Below, piece by piece: positions 8,127-15,483 of a stretch of 64,000 nucleotides of DNA; positions within the stretch are counted from its first letter, which is position 1, and each line of letters opens with the position of its first letter. A program made the translations under genes and the position numbers. The stretch is from Hyalangium versicolor (GTDB lineage: Bacteria > Myxococcota > Myxococcia > Myxococcales > Myxococcaceae): NCBI RefSeq assembly GCF_020103695.1, contig NZ_JAHXBF010000023.1, positions 21,585 through 85,584 on the forward strand, in the 5' to 3' direction. The notes under the pieces were generated by a model that saw only the letters and a program-made list of their open reading frames with translations, made no database searches and was not told the DNA's origin.

Positions 8127-9350
8127 CTACAGCTCCACCGGCAATGTGAGCAGATCCCGGCCGAGCGGTGGCCGCAGCCCCCAGGTGGGCGAGGTGCCCT
8201 GGGCGGGCCTCACGCCGGGGAAGCGCCGCAGCAGCGTCTCGAAGAAAACCTGGCCTTCCAGGCGGGCCAGCGCCGCTCCCAGGCAGTAGAACGAGCCGTA
8301 CCCGAACGCCACGTGCTTGCCCGGTTTGCGGGTGACGTCGAACTGGTCCGGCTCGGTGAAGATCGAGGGATCCCGATTCGCCGCGGCGAGTATCAGGTAC
8401 ACCGTCTGGGACGGCTGCATCGCCTGTCCGGCGAGCTCCACGGGAGCGACGGTAAGCCGGGTGATCATGGGCACGATGTCGCCGTAGCGCAGCATCTCCT
8501 CCACTGCCTGGGGGATGAGCGACGGATCCTGGCGCAGCAGCGCGAGCTGCTCTGGGTTGTCGAACAGGAGCGTCATTCCCCGGCTGATGAGCCGCGCGGT
8601 GGTCTCGTGGCCGGCGAACAGGAGCAGCACGCAGTTGGCGAGGATCTCCTCCTCGTTGACGAGGCCCTCGGCCTGGGCGCGCAGGAATACCTCGAGGATG
8701 TTGTCGCCCGGGGCGCGGCTGTACCGAGCGAACACTCCGCGCATGTAGTCCATCATCTCCGTGACGCTCTTCTGGCTCTGGAGCAGCTGCTGGAAGTCCA
8801 CGGTTCCGAAGATGGACGCCAGGTCGCGCGACCAGCGCCGGAGCATGTGCTCGTCGGTGAGCGGCACGCCGAGCATCTCCGCCATGACTCTCGAGGGCAG
8901 GGGGACGGCAAGCTCCTTCACCAGGTCGAGGGTGCCCTTGGCTCCTGCGGCGTCGAGCAACGTGTCGGTGAGGGCCTGGATGCGCGGCCGGAAGTCCTCC
9001 ACGGTGCGAGGGGTGAAGTAGCGCTTGAGCAGTGACTGGAAGCGGAGGTGGCCCTCGGTGGTGGTGTGCCCCATCCACATGCTGACGGAGTCGCGCAGCG
9101 GCGTGAGCTGCTTGCGGGCTTCTTCGGGGAGGCGCTCGAACTGCATCGTCATCGGCCCGGCCGCCAGGCGGGGATCCTTCAGCGCCTGGGAGATGTCGGC
9201 GTGGCGGGTGAGTACCCAACCGTGGAGCTGGGGGCTCCAGTGGATGGGCTGCTGGGCTCGGAGCGAGTGGTAGAGTGGGTGCGGGTTCTGGGCGACCTGA
9301 GGGGCGAGGAGGTCGAACGCGAGGGCCTGTGAAGGGGCTGCCTGGCTCAT
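8127..9350 (-). CDS. Cytochrome P450
   Basis: A 407-aa class I bacterial P450. The I-helix oxygen-binding motif FAGHETT, the ExxR motif (EEMLRYG) and the haem loop FGYGSFYCLG with ligand Cys356 are all present. The canonical pattern is FGxGxHxCxG; here the His two residues before Cys is Phe. ATG 9350 was chosen because AGGGAGA lies just upstream; the longer frame begins at 9428. There is no membrane anchor, so it is soluble and needs ferredoxin and reductase partners, none of which is nearby. Hydroxylation of a secondary metabolite or fatty acid is plausible; the substrate is not inferable. Confidence 0.95.
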   Translation of the reverse strand: MSQAAPSQALAFDLLAPQVAQNPHPLYHSLRAQQPIHWSPQLHGWVLTRHADISQALKDPRLAAGPMTMQFERLPEEARKQLTPLRDSVSMWMGHTTTEGHLRFQSLLKRYFTPRTVEDFRPRIQALTDTLLDAAGAKGTLDLVKELAVPLPSRVMAEMLGVPLTDEHMLRRWSRDLASIFGTVDFQQLLQSQKSVTEMMDYMRGVFARYSRAPGDNILEVFLRAQAEGLVNEEEILANCVLLLFAGHETTARLISRGMTLLFDNPEQLALLRQDPSLIPQAVEEMLRYGDIVPMITRLTVAPVELAGQAMQPSQTVYLILAAANRDPSIFTEPDQFDVTRKPGKHVAFGYGSFYCLGAALARLEGQVFFETLLRRFPGVRPAQGTSPTWGLRPPLGRDLLTLPVEL

Positions 9351-9518
9351 GAATCTCCCTGGGCGCGGCGATGGCGAGAAGCCGCGCTCACCAGGGTGTT
9401 TAGCATGGGAGCGCGCGGCGGGCAGCACACCCCAGGCTGGCGTACAGCGTCACGCACTGTCGGAAGATCGCTTCCACTCAGAGGGTCGGGCAGGTTCTCC
9501 GAAGAGGCGCCGCCCGAC

Positions 9519-10100
9519 CTACTGTGCAGGAGGCGTCTCGGGAGCGGGGGCCGACGGTGTCTCGCTGAAGAAGTCCTGGGCGATCTTCTCGTACATGCTC
9601 TCCACGGCATTCGCCGCTCCGCTGGTCACCGCGTCGTTGTCGGTGATGGGCTTCTTGGAAGAGACCGTGCCTGTGGATCGGCGGAGCACCTGGCCTTGAG
9701 AATCCAGCAACCGCGCCTTGTAGCGGACCTGCGCCTCGGCGGCCTGGATAGCGCCGTACCGGCCAAAGGCGGTCGGAGAGAAGCTCAGCACCGCCTCATT
9801 GAGTTGCAGCGTGAGGTCCGCCTTGTCGGCGGCCGGCTTGAACGCTGACTTGAAGCCGCTGCTGAATCCGTTCAGCAACGTCGCCCGCCACTCCGAGACG
9901 TTCACCGTCTGCTTGCCGTCGACCTCGGCCGGGTACTGATCCTGAATCGACTCGTCCATCACGAACTCGAGCGAGGTGGACTTCTCGGGCAGGTCGATGT
10001 TGGGGGAGGGATGGCCCTGCACGACAGCGGCTCGGCTGCAGCCTTGGGCGAGCAGTAGCGTGACAAGCGCGACGACGATGTGGGGCAAAGAGCGAAACAT
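9519..10100 (-). CDS. Putative lipoprotein, unknown function
   Basis: This is a 193-aa protein with a lipoprotein signal: hydrophobic core IVVALVTLLLAQGC, lipobox LAQGC with Cys about residue 21. The mature part has a beta-rich middle, with a segment (QVRYKARLLDSQGQVLRR) reminiscent of outer-membrane lipoproteins that assemble small beta sandwiches, and a Pro/Ala-rich C-terminus. ATG 10100 is preceded by GGAGGA at a good distance; the upstream in-frame ATG at 10133 is less likely. Divergent from the methyltransferase gene across about 205 bp. I do not recognise the family. Confidence 0.75.
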   Translation of the reverse strand: MFRSLPHIVVALVTLLLAQGCSRAAVVQGHPSPNIDLPEKSTSLEFVMDESIQDQYPAEVDGKQTVNVSEWRATLLNGFSSGFKSAFKPAADKADLTLQLNEAVLSFSPTAFGRYGAIQAAEAQVRYKARLLDSQGQVLRRSTGTVSSKKPITDNDAVTSGAANAVESMYEKIAQDFFSETPSAPAPETPPAQ

Positions 10101-10305
10101 GGACGGTCCTCCCATGGGAAAGGAGCACCGCATCTACCACGACCCATGCATGGCGCCGGAGCCACTCCAAGTACGAGAAGCAGAGATTCTCAAGGATTCT
10201 TCAGGGGGCCGGCGTCGATGAATGGACGCCCTCCTTCATCCGATGTTGCGGCCTTCCGCGCCTCGCCGTAGGACGCCACCCCTTGCACGCCACGGAGCCC
10301 TTGCA

Positions 10306-11175
10306 ATGTCAGAACGCGATGCTTCTCGAAGCCCCCTCATCCGCGACATTTCCGATACGGCCCGGTGGGCAGCCTGGTGCCGGGCCGTCGAGAGCGAGCG
10401 CCCTGATGCACTTTTTCGCGATTCCCTCGCCAAGCGCCTGGCGGGCGAACGGGGACCCGCCATCGAGGAGGCCATGAACAAGGGACGCGGCTCCACGGTG
10501 TCGTCGCTCGTGGTGCGAACTGTCGCCTTCGACAAGTTGATCATGAACCGGCTCGCGGAAGGCGGGATCGATACCGTCGTCAACCTGGCGGCCGGGCTCG
10601 ACACGCGCCCCTATCGGCTTGCTTTGCCTGCGAACCTTCGGTGGGTCGAGGTCGATCTCCCAGACCTCATCGCATACAAGGACGATTGCCTGGCCGATGA
10701 GCAGGCTGCCTGCCAGGTTGAGCGGGTGGCGCTCGACCTGGCACAGGCAGAGGCGAGACGACGGTTGCTGGCCTCAATGGGTGGACAGGCCGGCGGTGCC
10801 CTGGTGCTGACCGAGGGGCTGGTGCTCTACCTCGATTCGGAGGTGGTCACCGACATGGCCAAGGACCTGGCAAACGTTCCAGCCTTCCGGACCTGGCTGA
10901 TGGATTTGCTGCACCCGGGCTTGCTTCCCTTCGTGGTCCAAAGCTGGAACACCCAAGAAGCAGGCTCCGCGAATGTTCCCAAGTTCGCCCCAGAGGGCGG
11001 CGCGACGTACTTCCAGCAATTCGGCTGGACCTCGCGCGACTGCATCAGCGCGTGGGAGGAAGGCGAGCGGCTGAACCGGCTCGTCGGCCCGCCGAGGGCC
11101 GCGCTGTCGGACACCCAAATCGAAGCGTTTCGGGTGATGAACACGTACGTCCGGCTCGACCGGGCCGCCACGTAG
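10306..11175 (+). CDS. Class I SAM-dependent methyltransferase of the LCMT/Tcmp (PPM1) family
   Basis: This 289-aa protein carries the signature NLAAGLDTRPYRL near residue 95, the variant SAM-binding motif of the leucine-carboxyl-methyltransferase-like family PF04072. An acidic strand VEVDLPDLI follows, then LVLTEGLVLYLDSE near residue 170. Bacterial members are mostly O-methyltransferases acting on polyketides or of unknown substrate (for example TcmP). Start ATG 10306 follows GGAG by about ten bases; an upstream in-frame ATG at 10222 gives a less natural N-terminus. The gene stands alone on its strand, followed by a 330-bp gap. Confidence 0.88.
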   Translation: MSERDASRSPLIRDISDTARWAAWCRAVESERPDALFRDSLAKRLAGERGPAIEEAMNKGRGSTVSSLVVRTVAFDKLIMNRLAEGGIDTVVNLAAGLDTRPYRLALPANLRWVEVDLPDLIAYKDDCLADEQAACQVERVALDLAQAEARRRLLASMGGQAGGALVLTEGLVLYLDSEVVTDMAKDLANVPAFRTWLMDLLHPGLLPFVVQSWNTQEAGSANVPKFAPEGGATYFQQFGWTSRDCISAWEEGERLNRLVGPPRAALSDTQIEAFRVMNTYVRLDRAAT

Positions 11176-11508
11176 CGCAGGCCTCGACGTTGTCGTTTGC
11201 AGGAGTGTGCAGAGGGGCCGAGGCGGGCCGGTGACGGGGTCGCAGTGCCCCAACTGCCCGTGGCCCCCGGGTAGCAGTACCACGTCGGGCGCATGACAGG
11301 CTCGTCACGCAGCCGCATTTTCGAGGAGATCTGACCCAGCGGCCAGGATGCTCTCCCGGGAGCAGGCCTGAACGTTCAGGCCTGCCATGCTCAGCCCGGC
11401 AATGGTTACAGGTGCTTGACCAAACAGACCTCAGATAGAGGGAGCGCATCTCCCCTCGGCGCAGTTCTGGCACAGAGCCGCTGCTCTACTCATGCCAGGG
11501 CTGTGCTC
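11176..11508. other. Intergenic region, no gene seen
   Basis: No convincing reading frame on either strand. Its only notable content is a perfect 24-bp palindrome at 11362-11385, listed separately. Confidence 0.6.
11362..11385. promoter_or_regulatory. Perfect 24-bp palindrome
   Basis: The half-site GCAGGCCTGAAC is followed directly by its exact reverse complement with no spacer. It lies 124 bp upstream of the next start codon and 187 bp past the methyltransferase stop. No U-tract follows, so an operator or cruciform/recombination site is at least as likely as a terminator. Confidence 0.55.
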
Positions 11509-11973
11509 ATGAACCTACGTGTCCTCTCAACGCTTTGCTGTCTCTCCCTCTGTCTGGCCACTTTTCCCGCGTTGGCGGATGAGGGTGCCTGGGGTGTCTC
11601 CGTCGGAGTGCGCACCGGGTTCGGCCTCCCCGTAGGCCTGCTGAAAGGTGGCGGTAGTGATTCAGATGACCCACCGCTGAACTCCTGGGTGTTCGGGATC
11701 ATCCCGGTGCAGCTCGACTTGGGCTGGTTCCTGAGCCCGCGGGTCTATCTTGGCACCTCCTTCCAGTACTCCCATGTCCTGCTCGCCAATCATTGTGCCC
11801 AACCCTTCGAGGGTGTTGAGTTCGTCAACTTGCAGGGTGGCACCGACTTCCGCATCAGCGAGGAGCTCTGGCTGGGCCCCTTCGTGACGTTCACCGTGGG
11901 CAAGTACATGGACGTCGATGAGGCACGGTTCCATGGTTGGCTCATGGGCGGCCTGCGGCTGTCGACAAAGTAG
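11509..11973 (+). CDS. Small secreted beta-barrel-like protein, possibly 3'-truncated
   Basis: From ATG 11509 the product is 154 aa with a signal peptide (LSTLCCLSLCLATFPALA). The mature protein alternates short amphipathic strands (GVSVGVRTGFGLP, VQLDLGWFLSPRVYLG, LWLGPFVTFTVGKYM, HGWLMGGLRL), as in the small outer-membrane beta-barrel-like proteins common in myxobacteria. It stops at LRLSTK, shorter and more abrupt than expected for a barrel ending in an aromatic residue. On the opposite strand immediately after the stop there is an ATG-led hydrophobic stretch (LTLALSGFFFAYFV), so the gene may have lost its last strand at a junction. The frame extends upstream to 11416, but the signal peptide supports 11509. 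Confidence 0.65.
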   Translation: MNLRVLSTLCCLSLCLATFPALADEGAWGVSVGVRTGFGLPVGLLKGGGSDSDDPPLNSWVFGIIPVQLDLGWFLSPRVYLGTSFQYSHVLLANHCAQPFEGVEFVNLQGGTDFRISEELWLGPFVTFTVGKYMDVDEARFHGWLMGGLRLSTK

Positions 11974-12389
11974 GCGAAGAAGAAGCCCGAGAGGGCGAGC
12001 GTCAGGCCGCTCCGCATGGAAGCAACGGGCCCGCACGGTCCGACCGCCTCATACAGCCCCCTCCCCTTCGAACTCCTGCGCCGGTACGCCCCCTCATACT
12101 CCCACGCCTGAACTCTCCCCAGCCGCACTTCGCCAGGGCACATACTACCAGTGGGCTCCCATGAAGCTCCGCCAAGCCCACTCTGGGAGTGCCGTGCTGG
12201 GCAGTCTTACGGAAACGCGCTCGACCGGGTTGGATCGCTCTCGCCAGAAGCTCCGAGCAGCGGCTTCGATTCCCGTCGCTCCCAAGTAGAGCAACCCGCC
12301 GCTCTCAAGTCGCCGCCCTCTGACCTGCACACCACAGGCGTGCCTCGGCACGCTGGAGAAGTTGTGGGGATATCGACGAGACTTCACCC
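11974..12389. other. Intergenic region holding a tmRNA 3' relic
   Basis: No supported protein gene. It contains the decayed tmRNA-like fragment at 12189-12284 and, next to the preceding stop, a short minus-strand hydrophobic frame (about 12016 back to 11957) that may be a gene remnant. Confidence 0.5.
12189..12284 (+). pseudogene. Degenerate tmRNA (ssrA) 3'-end fragment, copy 1
   Basis: About 96 bp aligning along its length with the copy at 14313-14413. The T-arm/acceptor region reads AGCTCCGAGCAGCGGC, then TTCGATT, then CCCGTCGCTCCCA. The T stem (GCGGC against CCCGT) no longer pairs, so this copy is decayed. Its antisense reading includes GIEAAARSFW, the counterpart of the GIEPAAPNFG reading of copy 2 and a common by-product of tRNA-like T-arms. 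Confidence 0.6.
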
Positions 12390-12818
12390 ATGAATCTTCT
12401 CTGCCTTCTTCTCTCAGCCCTCGTAGCCTCGATTCCAGCAGGGGTGGGCCCTCCTGTATCAACTCCCATCGAACAAGCAGCTTCGTCTGCCGAGGCTCCT
12501 GGGTCTGTCAGGCAGCAAGCCGTCGCTGGTGGGGCCAGAGCGGGAAAGTCCTTCACGAAGAAACAGAAGCAGGTCACCAAGGAGAAGAATGCACAGAAGA
12601 ACGACGGCACGACTCGCTGCGAGAACTGCGATACCGAGACCGTTCCGGGCAAAAAGCATGAGAAGGGTGTGACTCCCCCTTTGAATGAGACTCAGGTCGA
12701 TCACAAGATTCCACGATCGAAAGGTGGACCTGGCGAGGAGGACAACGCCCAGGTGCTCTGCAGGGATTGTAACCTCAAGAAGGGCGACAAGGACCCGACA
12801 CCCGAGGAAGCACAGTGA
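12390..12818 (+). CDS. Secreted HNH nuclease (putative toxin)
   Basis: The 142-aa protein starts with a signal-peptide-like segment (MNLLCLLLSALVASIPAG), has a Lys-rich linker, and ends in an HNH domain. Zinc-binding CENC and CRDC pairs frame the catalytic core ETQVDHKIPRSKGG, and NAQVLCRDCNLKKGDK completes the beta-beta-alpha-metal fold. HNH enzymes cut DNA or RNA. Export signal, small size and an overlapping downstream DUF4265 gene (GTGA overlap) match a toxin/immunity pair. There is no lipobox cysteine at the signal end, so it is not obviously a lipoprotein toxin of the SitA kind. It could instead be a plain secreted nuclease. Confidence 0.8.
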   Translation: MNLLCLLLSALVASIPAGVGPPVSTPIEQAASSAEAPGSVRQQAVAGGARAGKSFTKKQKQVTKEKNAQKNDGTTRCENCDTETVPGKKHEKGVTPPLNETQVDHKIPRSKGGPGEEDNAQVLCRDCNLKKGDKDPTPEEAQ

Positions 12819-13270
12819 CCGCCTCCCGTGCAGATGACCTGGTCAAGGTAGTCGTCAAGTTGGAGAAGGACGAGGACGATTACCCACCTGCGGACTACGA
12901 GGGCTTGTGGGCCCGCCCTCTGGGAGAGGGGCTGTTCCAAGTCGACAACATCCCCTTCTTCGCGAAGGGAATTGCATATGGAGACATCGTTTCGGCTGTG
13001 ACCGAGCCACGGGAACTCCGGTTTCGAGAGGTCGTGCGTCCCTCGGGCCACGGCACACTGCGCCTCATCATCTACGACGAGAAGGAGGTCTCCACCGTCA
13101 GCGCGCTCCTGGAGAAAATGGGGTGTGCGATCGAGAAGAGCCACATTCCGGGGCTCATCTCCGTGGATGTCCCGCCCGCTGTTTCTCTGGCTGTGTTGAA
13201 GCCAATCCTGGATGAAGGTGAGGCACAGGAGCGCTGGGGCTACGAGGAGGCGTGTCTTCCCTCGACATGA
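12815..13270 (+). CDS. DUF4265 family protein, probable immunity partner of the HNH nuclease
   Basis: This 151-aa protein starts at a GTG whose last two bases begin the upstream TGA stop (GTGA), indicating translational coupling. The sequence matches the DUF4265 pattern as I know it: VKVVVKLEKDEDDYPP at the start, then FQVDNIPFFAKGIAYGDIVSA and FREVVRPSGHGTLRLI. It is cytoplasmic and acidic, as expected for a protein that neutralises a nuclease. The family has no assigned biochemical function. The immunity role is inferred from the coupling and from the exported nuclease upstream. Confidence 0.8.
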   Translation: MTASRADDLVKVVVKLEKDEDDYPPADYEGLWARPLGEGLFQVDNIPFFAKGIAYGDIVSAVTEPRELRFREVVRPSGHGTLRLIIYDEKEVSTVSALLEKMGCAIEKSHIPGLISVDVPPAVSLAVLKPILDEGEAQERWGYEEACLPST

Positions 13271-13792
13271 AGGTAGAAGCGGTGCAGCCCCCTGAGGGCA
13301 CACCCCTGCACAGGCTGCCCTCGCAAGAGGGGTGGCAGAGAAACTGGGCGAGTTCCAAGTGCTCCAGCATGGCGCGTACCGCAATCGAGGCTGTCCAGGA
13401 GTCCTTCGATGAAGACATCCTGCGCAACCTGGACAGTCCTCGGCTCGCGCGCGACTTCCATCACAACCTTGGGGCCAACCTCGTCCGGGTCACGGCTCTA
13501 CGGGCTGGCGGAGCCGAGCTGAAGGCCGTTGCCGAGGACCAGCAGGTGGCGATCTCCACAGCCCACCAGCGGGTTGCCCCACCGCCGTACAGCGGATTTG
13601 CAGGCACGTGCGCAAGCGGCGGGTATGCCCGACCACGCTGGAGCCGATGCTCGCGGCGCTCAGCAGATGAGCGTGCTGCAAGTTGATCGGCTTGAGGCTT
13701 GACCGAACCAAGCCCGCGAGCTGAGCATCCTCGGCCTGGAGAATCGAATGAAATAGCGAGAGCACCGGCAAAGGATCGACGTAGGATCCCTG
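13271..13792. other. Intergenic stretch with possible decayed coding sequence
   Basis: No frame is convincing for its whole length. A + frame at about 13366-13560 (reading AIEAVQESFDEDILRN and DSPRLARDF) and another at about 13325-13410 (EKLGEFQVLQHGAYRN) look protein-like over short stretches and then lose character. This suggests a frameshifted relic of a gene I cannot identify. Confidence 0.4.
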
Positions 13793-13996
13793 ATGTCCCA
13801 AGTTAGCCCTGTTGCGTACTGGTATAAGCATGGCCATTTCAAGAACGAGGAGCAGGCACGTGGAGCATTCGAACTGGCGTACCAGCAAGGCATGGATGGC
13901 ATGGGGACCAGTGTGGCACAGTGGATGGGCCTGACCGATTCCGAGTTTGATGCCTGGATGCGCGATGGGACGCTCCCTCCCATGAAGAGGAAGTAG
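13793..13996 (+). CDS. Small conserved-looking protein of 67 aa
   Basis: ATG 13793 with AGGA about ten bases upstream opens a compact acidic helical protein (WYKHGHFKNEEQARGAF, then YQQGMDGMGTSVAQWMG and EFDAWMRDGTLP). Aromatic residues and balanced charges suggest a real gene. It lies between the two tmRNA relics, so it may be cargo such as a small immunity or regulatory protein. I do not recognise the family. Confidence 0.55.
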   Translation: MSQVSPVAYWYKHGHFKNEEQARGAFELAYQQGMDGMGTSVAQWMGLTDSEFDAWMRDGTLPPMKRK

Positions 13997-14034
13997 TAGT
14001 AGGGAATGACCGGAAACAAGCCGCGAGGGTCGAG

Positions 14035-14205
14035 ATGATGGCCACCGATGCGCAGGTGAGCACCGGGAAGGCTCTGGGCATCGACGTGAGCGCAGAACTT
14101 GACTCCATCGCCGCAGCCATCATCTGGGATGTTGTATCCATCGCCGTTGCGTTCAGCAGTACTCTCTGCCCCCGGTGCGGAAAGGACAGCGTCCACTGCC
14201 GGTAG
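14035..14205 (+). CDS. Possible small protein of 56 aa with a CPRC motif
   Basis: A short frame begins at tandem ATGs at 14035 with GAGGG upstream and ends at TAG 14203-14205. It has a helical N-terminal part (VSAELDSIAAAIIWDVV) and a C-terminal CPRCGKDSVHC resembling half a zinc ribbon. Composition is protein-like, but it could be the stub of a longer gene. Low confidence. Confidence 0.3.
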   Translation: MMATDAQVSTGKALGIDVSAELDSIAAAIIWDVVSIAVAFSSTLCPRCGKDSVHCR

Positions 14206-14517
14206 GCACGTAAGGCAGCCCCCGCTCCACCAAGCGTACCGTCGGCACATGTGCACGCTTCGCGTTGCAGGACGGGCACACCCCTCGCCCCTTGCACGAG
14301 AAGGTCCCTTGAGCGTGCCCTGCCTGGAAGCCCTACGGGAACTGCGCTCGACTAAGCCGGAGCACTCTTGCCCGAAGTTCGGAGCGGCGGGTTCGATTCC
14401 CGCTGCCTCCACCTCACAGCGCTGATACACACCGCGTGCTCGCTGGCGATGTGGACCTCATGGTGTGTCATCTAACGCCCTCTCGGTGCCTCGTCCCTAA
14501 GTGGGTACGCTCGCGCC
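14206..14517. other. Intergenic region holding the second tmRNA 3' relic
   Basis: Apart from the tmRNA-like segment at 14313-14413, no gene or clear regulatory element is seen. Confidence 0.5.
14313..14413 (+). pseudogene. tmRNA (ssrA) 3'-end fragment, copy 2
   Basis: About 100 bp. The last 40 bases carry an intact T-arm (stem GCGGG/CCCGC, loop TTCGATT) followed by TGCCTCCA, and upstream the segments GACTAAGC and TTCGGA-GCGGCGGGTTC. Escherichia coli tmRNA has GACTAAGC in the same region and TTCGGACGCGGGTTC before its acceptor end. The 5' half of a tmRNA (reading frame, alanine acceptor 5' strand) is absent, so it cannot be functional. It fits an integration-site remnant. Confidence 0.6.
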
Positions 14518-14793
14518 ATGAAATACCTCAAGGTTCACTGGCACCACAGCTCCGCGGACACTCCCGTCCTGCTCTACAGCGAGCTCGACGCGGAGCGCTG
14601 GGAGGTTCACAAGGTCGAGGTCTATCGCGACGGGCGCCACGAATTCGCGTGCGACTCCGTGACGACCGGATCGACGCGCCTGGGAGAAGTACCAGTTCCC
14701 CCACTCGAGGAGATCGCGTCCGACCCGGAGTTCTCTCCCACGGAGATCTCGAAGGAGGAGTTCGAGAAGGTGTGGGACCGCCTGGAGTTGTGA
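14518..14793 (+). CDS. DUF6881-like small protein
   Basis: This 91-aa protein starts at ATG 14518. Its sequence fits the DUF6881 pattern as I recall it: MKYLKVHWHHSSADTPVLLY, then WEVHKVEVYRDGRHEFA, LGEVPVPPLEEIASDPEF and a closing SKEEFEKVWDRL. It is soluble and acidic. Family members often occur singly in accessory regions with polymorphic toxin or immunity genes; no biochemical function is established. It lies just outside the tmRNA-bracketed segment and 33 bp before another small gene, so the two may be co-transcribed. Confidence 0.7.
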   Translation: MKYLKVHWHHSSADTPVLLYSELDAERWEVHKVEVYRDGRHEFACDSVTTGSTRLGEVPVPPLEEIASDPEFSPTEISKEEFEKVWDRLEL

Positions 14794-14826
14794 CCGCTGT
14801 ACACAGTGTTTGGCACACTTCCAGCC

Positions 14827-15195
14827 ATGGATGGAATGATCATCGAGAAGTTCAGCGTCTGCTTCGAGGCGATGGCCCTCGTTCGACCGGGCCGGTTGAA
14901 GGAGGCATGGCCTCTGCTCCGCGAGACCCGGCTGGACATGGAGACGGAGCTGCAACTTCGTCTCCGGCTCCACACAGCCATCCAGAAGGGAGAACAGGTA
15001 CTGGTACTGCACCGGGTGTCCTGGACACGAGTGGAGGCCTTCCGAGCGCAACTGCCTTCCTGGGGTGAGCAGTTCTCCGTCTACGAATCGAGCCGCGGTA
15101 TCGGAAGCCGTGGGTATTGCGAGAAGCACGCGCTCCACTACGAAGAGGAGCCGTGCCCCGTGTGTGATGATCTCGTCTGGCGGGTGGGGGCGTAG
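14827..15195 (+). CDS. Small hypothetical protein with a C-terminal Cys/His cluster
   Basis: From ATG 14827 the product is 122 aa; an in-frame ATG at 14806 is also possible. The N-terminal part is helical (RPGRLKEAWPLLRETRLDM). The C-terminal 20 residues contain CEKHALHYEEEPCPVC, two Cys/His pairs that could bind zinc. No known domain is recognised. It probably forms a unit with the DUF6881-like gene 33 bp upstream. Confidence 0.55.
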   Translation: MDGMIIEKFSVCFEAMALVRPGRLKEAWPLLRETRLDMETELQLRLRLHTAIQKGEQVLVLHRVSWTRVEAFRAQLPSWGEQFSVYESSRGIGSRGYCEKHALHYEEEPCPVCDDLVWRVGA

Positions 15196-15331
15196 GGGAG
15201 GCGGATGAACCTCCAAGCTCACAGTCCGACCTACTTCGAGCACTCTCGCGCGCAGCCTCCAGGAGTTCCTGCGAGCGAGGCTCCGAGAGCCTATCGCTCT
15301 GGACAGGTCAGAAAACACCTACGCTCGTCTG

Positions 15332-15407
15332 CACTGCTCCACTGCCCACCAGTGGGCACCCGAGCCCTTCTGCCACTGCTCCACTGCCCACCAGTGGGCA
15401 CCCGAGC
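15332..15407. repeat. Tandem 34-bp repeat, each copy with a 16-bp palindrome-like hairpin
   Basis: Two exact 34-bp copies (15332-15365 and 15374-15407) begin CACTGCTCCAC and end GGGCACCCGAGC, separated by 8 bp. Each contains TGCCCAC-CA-GTGGGCA. The pair lies about 77 bp past the 3' end of the kinase gene that ends at 15484. It could act as a terminator or mRNA stabiliser, or be a small interspersed repeat. Confidence 0.8.
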
Positions 15408-15483
15408 TCAGCGGCGAGAGCCTGCTGCGGGTTGAGTGCCGCCAGGCGTGGATCCGACTCCCGCCGCTTGCGCTGGGCAACGC

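Larger units (their letters stand above)
12189..14413. mobile_element. Putative small island bracketed by tmRNA 3'-end relics
   Basis: Direct-orientation tmRNA 3' fragments at both ends enclose about 2 kb with an HNH nuclease, its DUF4265 partner and small ORFs. The 3' end of ssrA is a well-known integration site for tyrosine-recombinase islands. No integrase is visible in the window, so this would be a decayed or satellite element, or serial insertions. The island call is inference from the repeats and cargo. Confidence 0.4.

Noticed and set aside
14313..14413. A functional tRNA or tmRNA
   Set aside because: There is no matching 5' acceptor strand, anticodon arm or tag reading frame upstream, so only a 3' fragment is present.
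13660..14430. 256-codon minus frame over the second tmRNA relic
   Set aside because: It includes the AAGIEPAAP-type reading that tRNA-like T-arms give on the reverse strand, so it is a by-product of the RNA relic.
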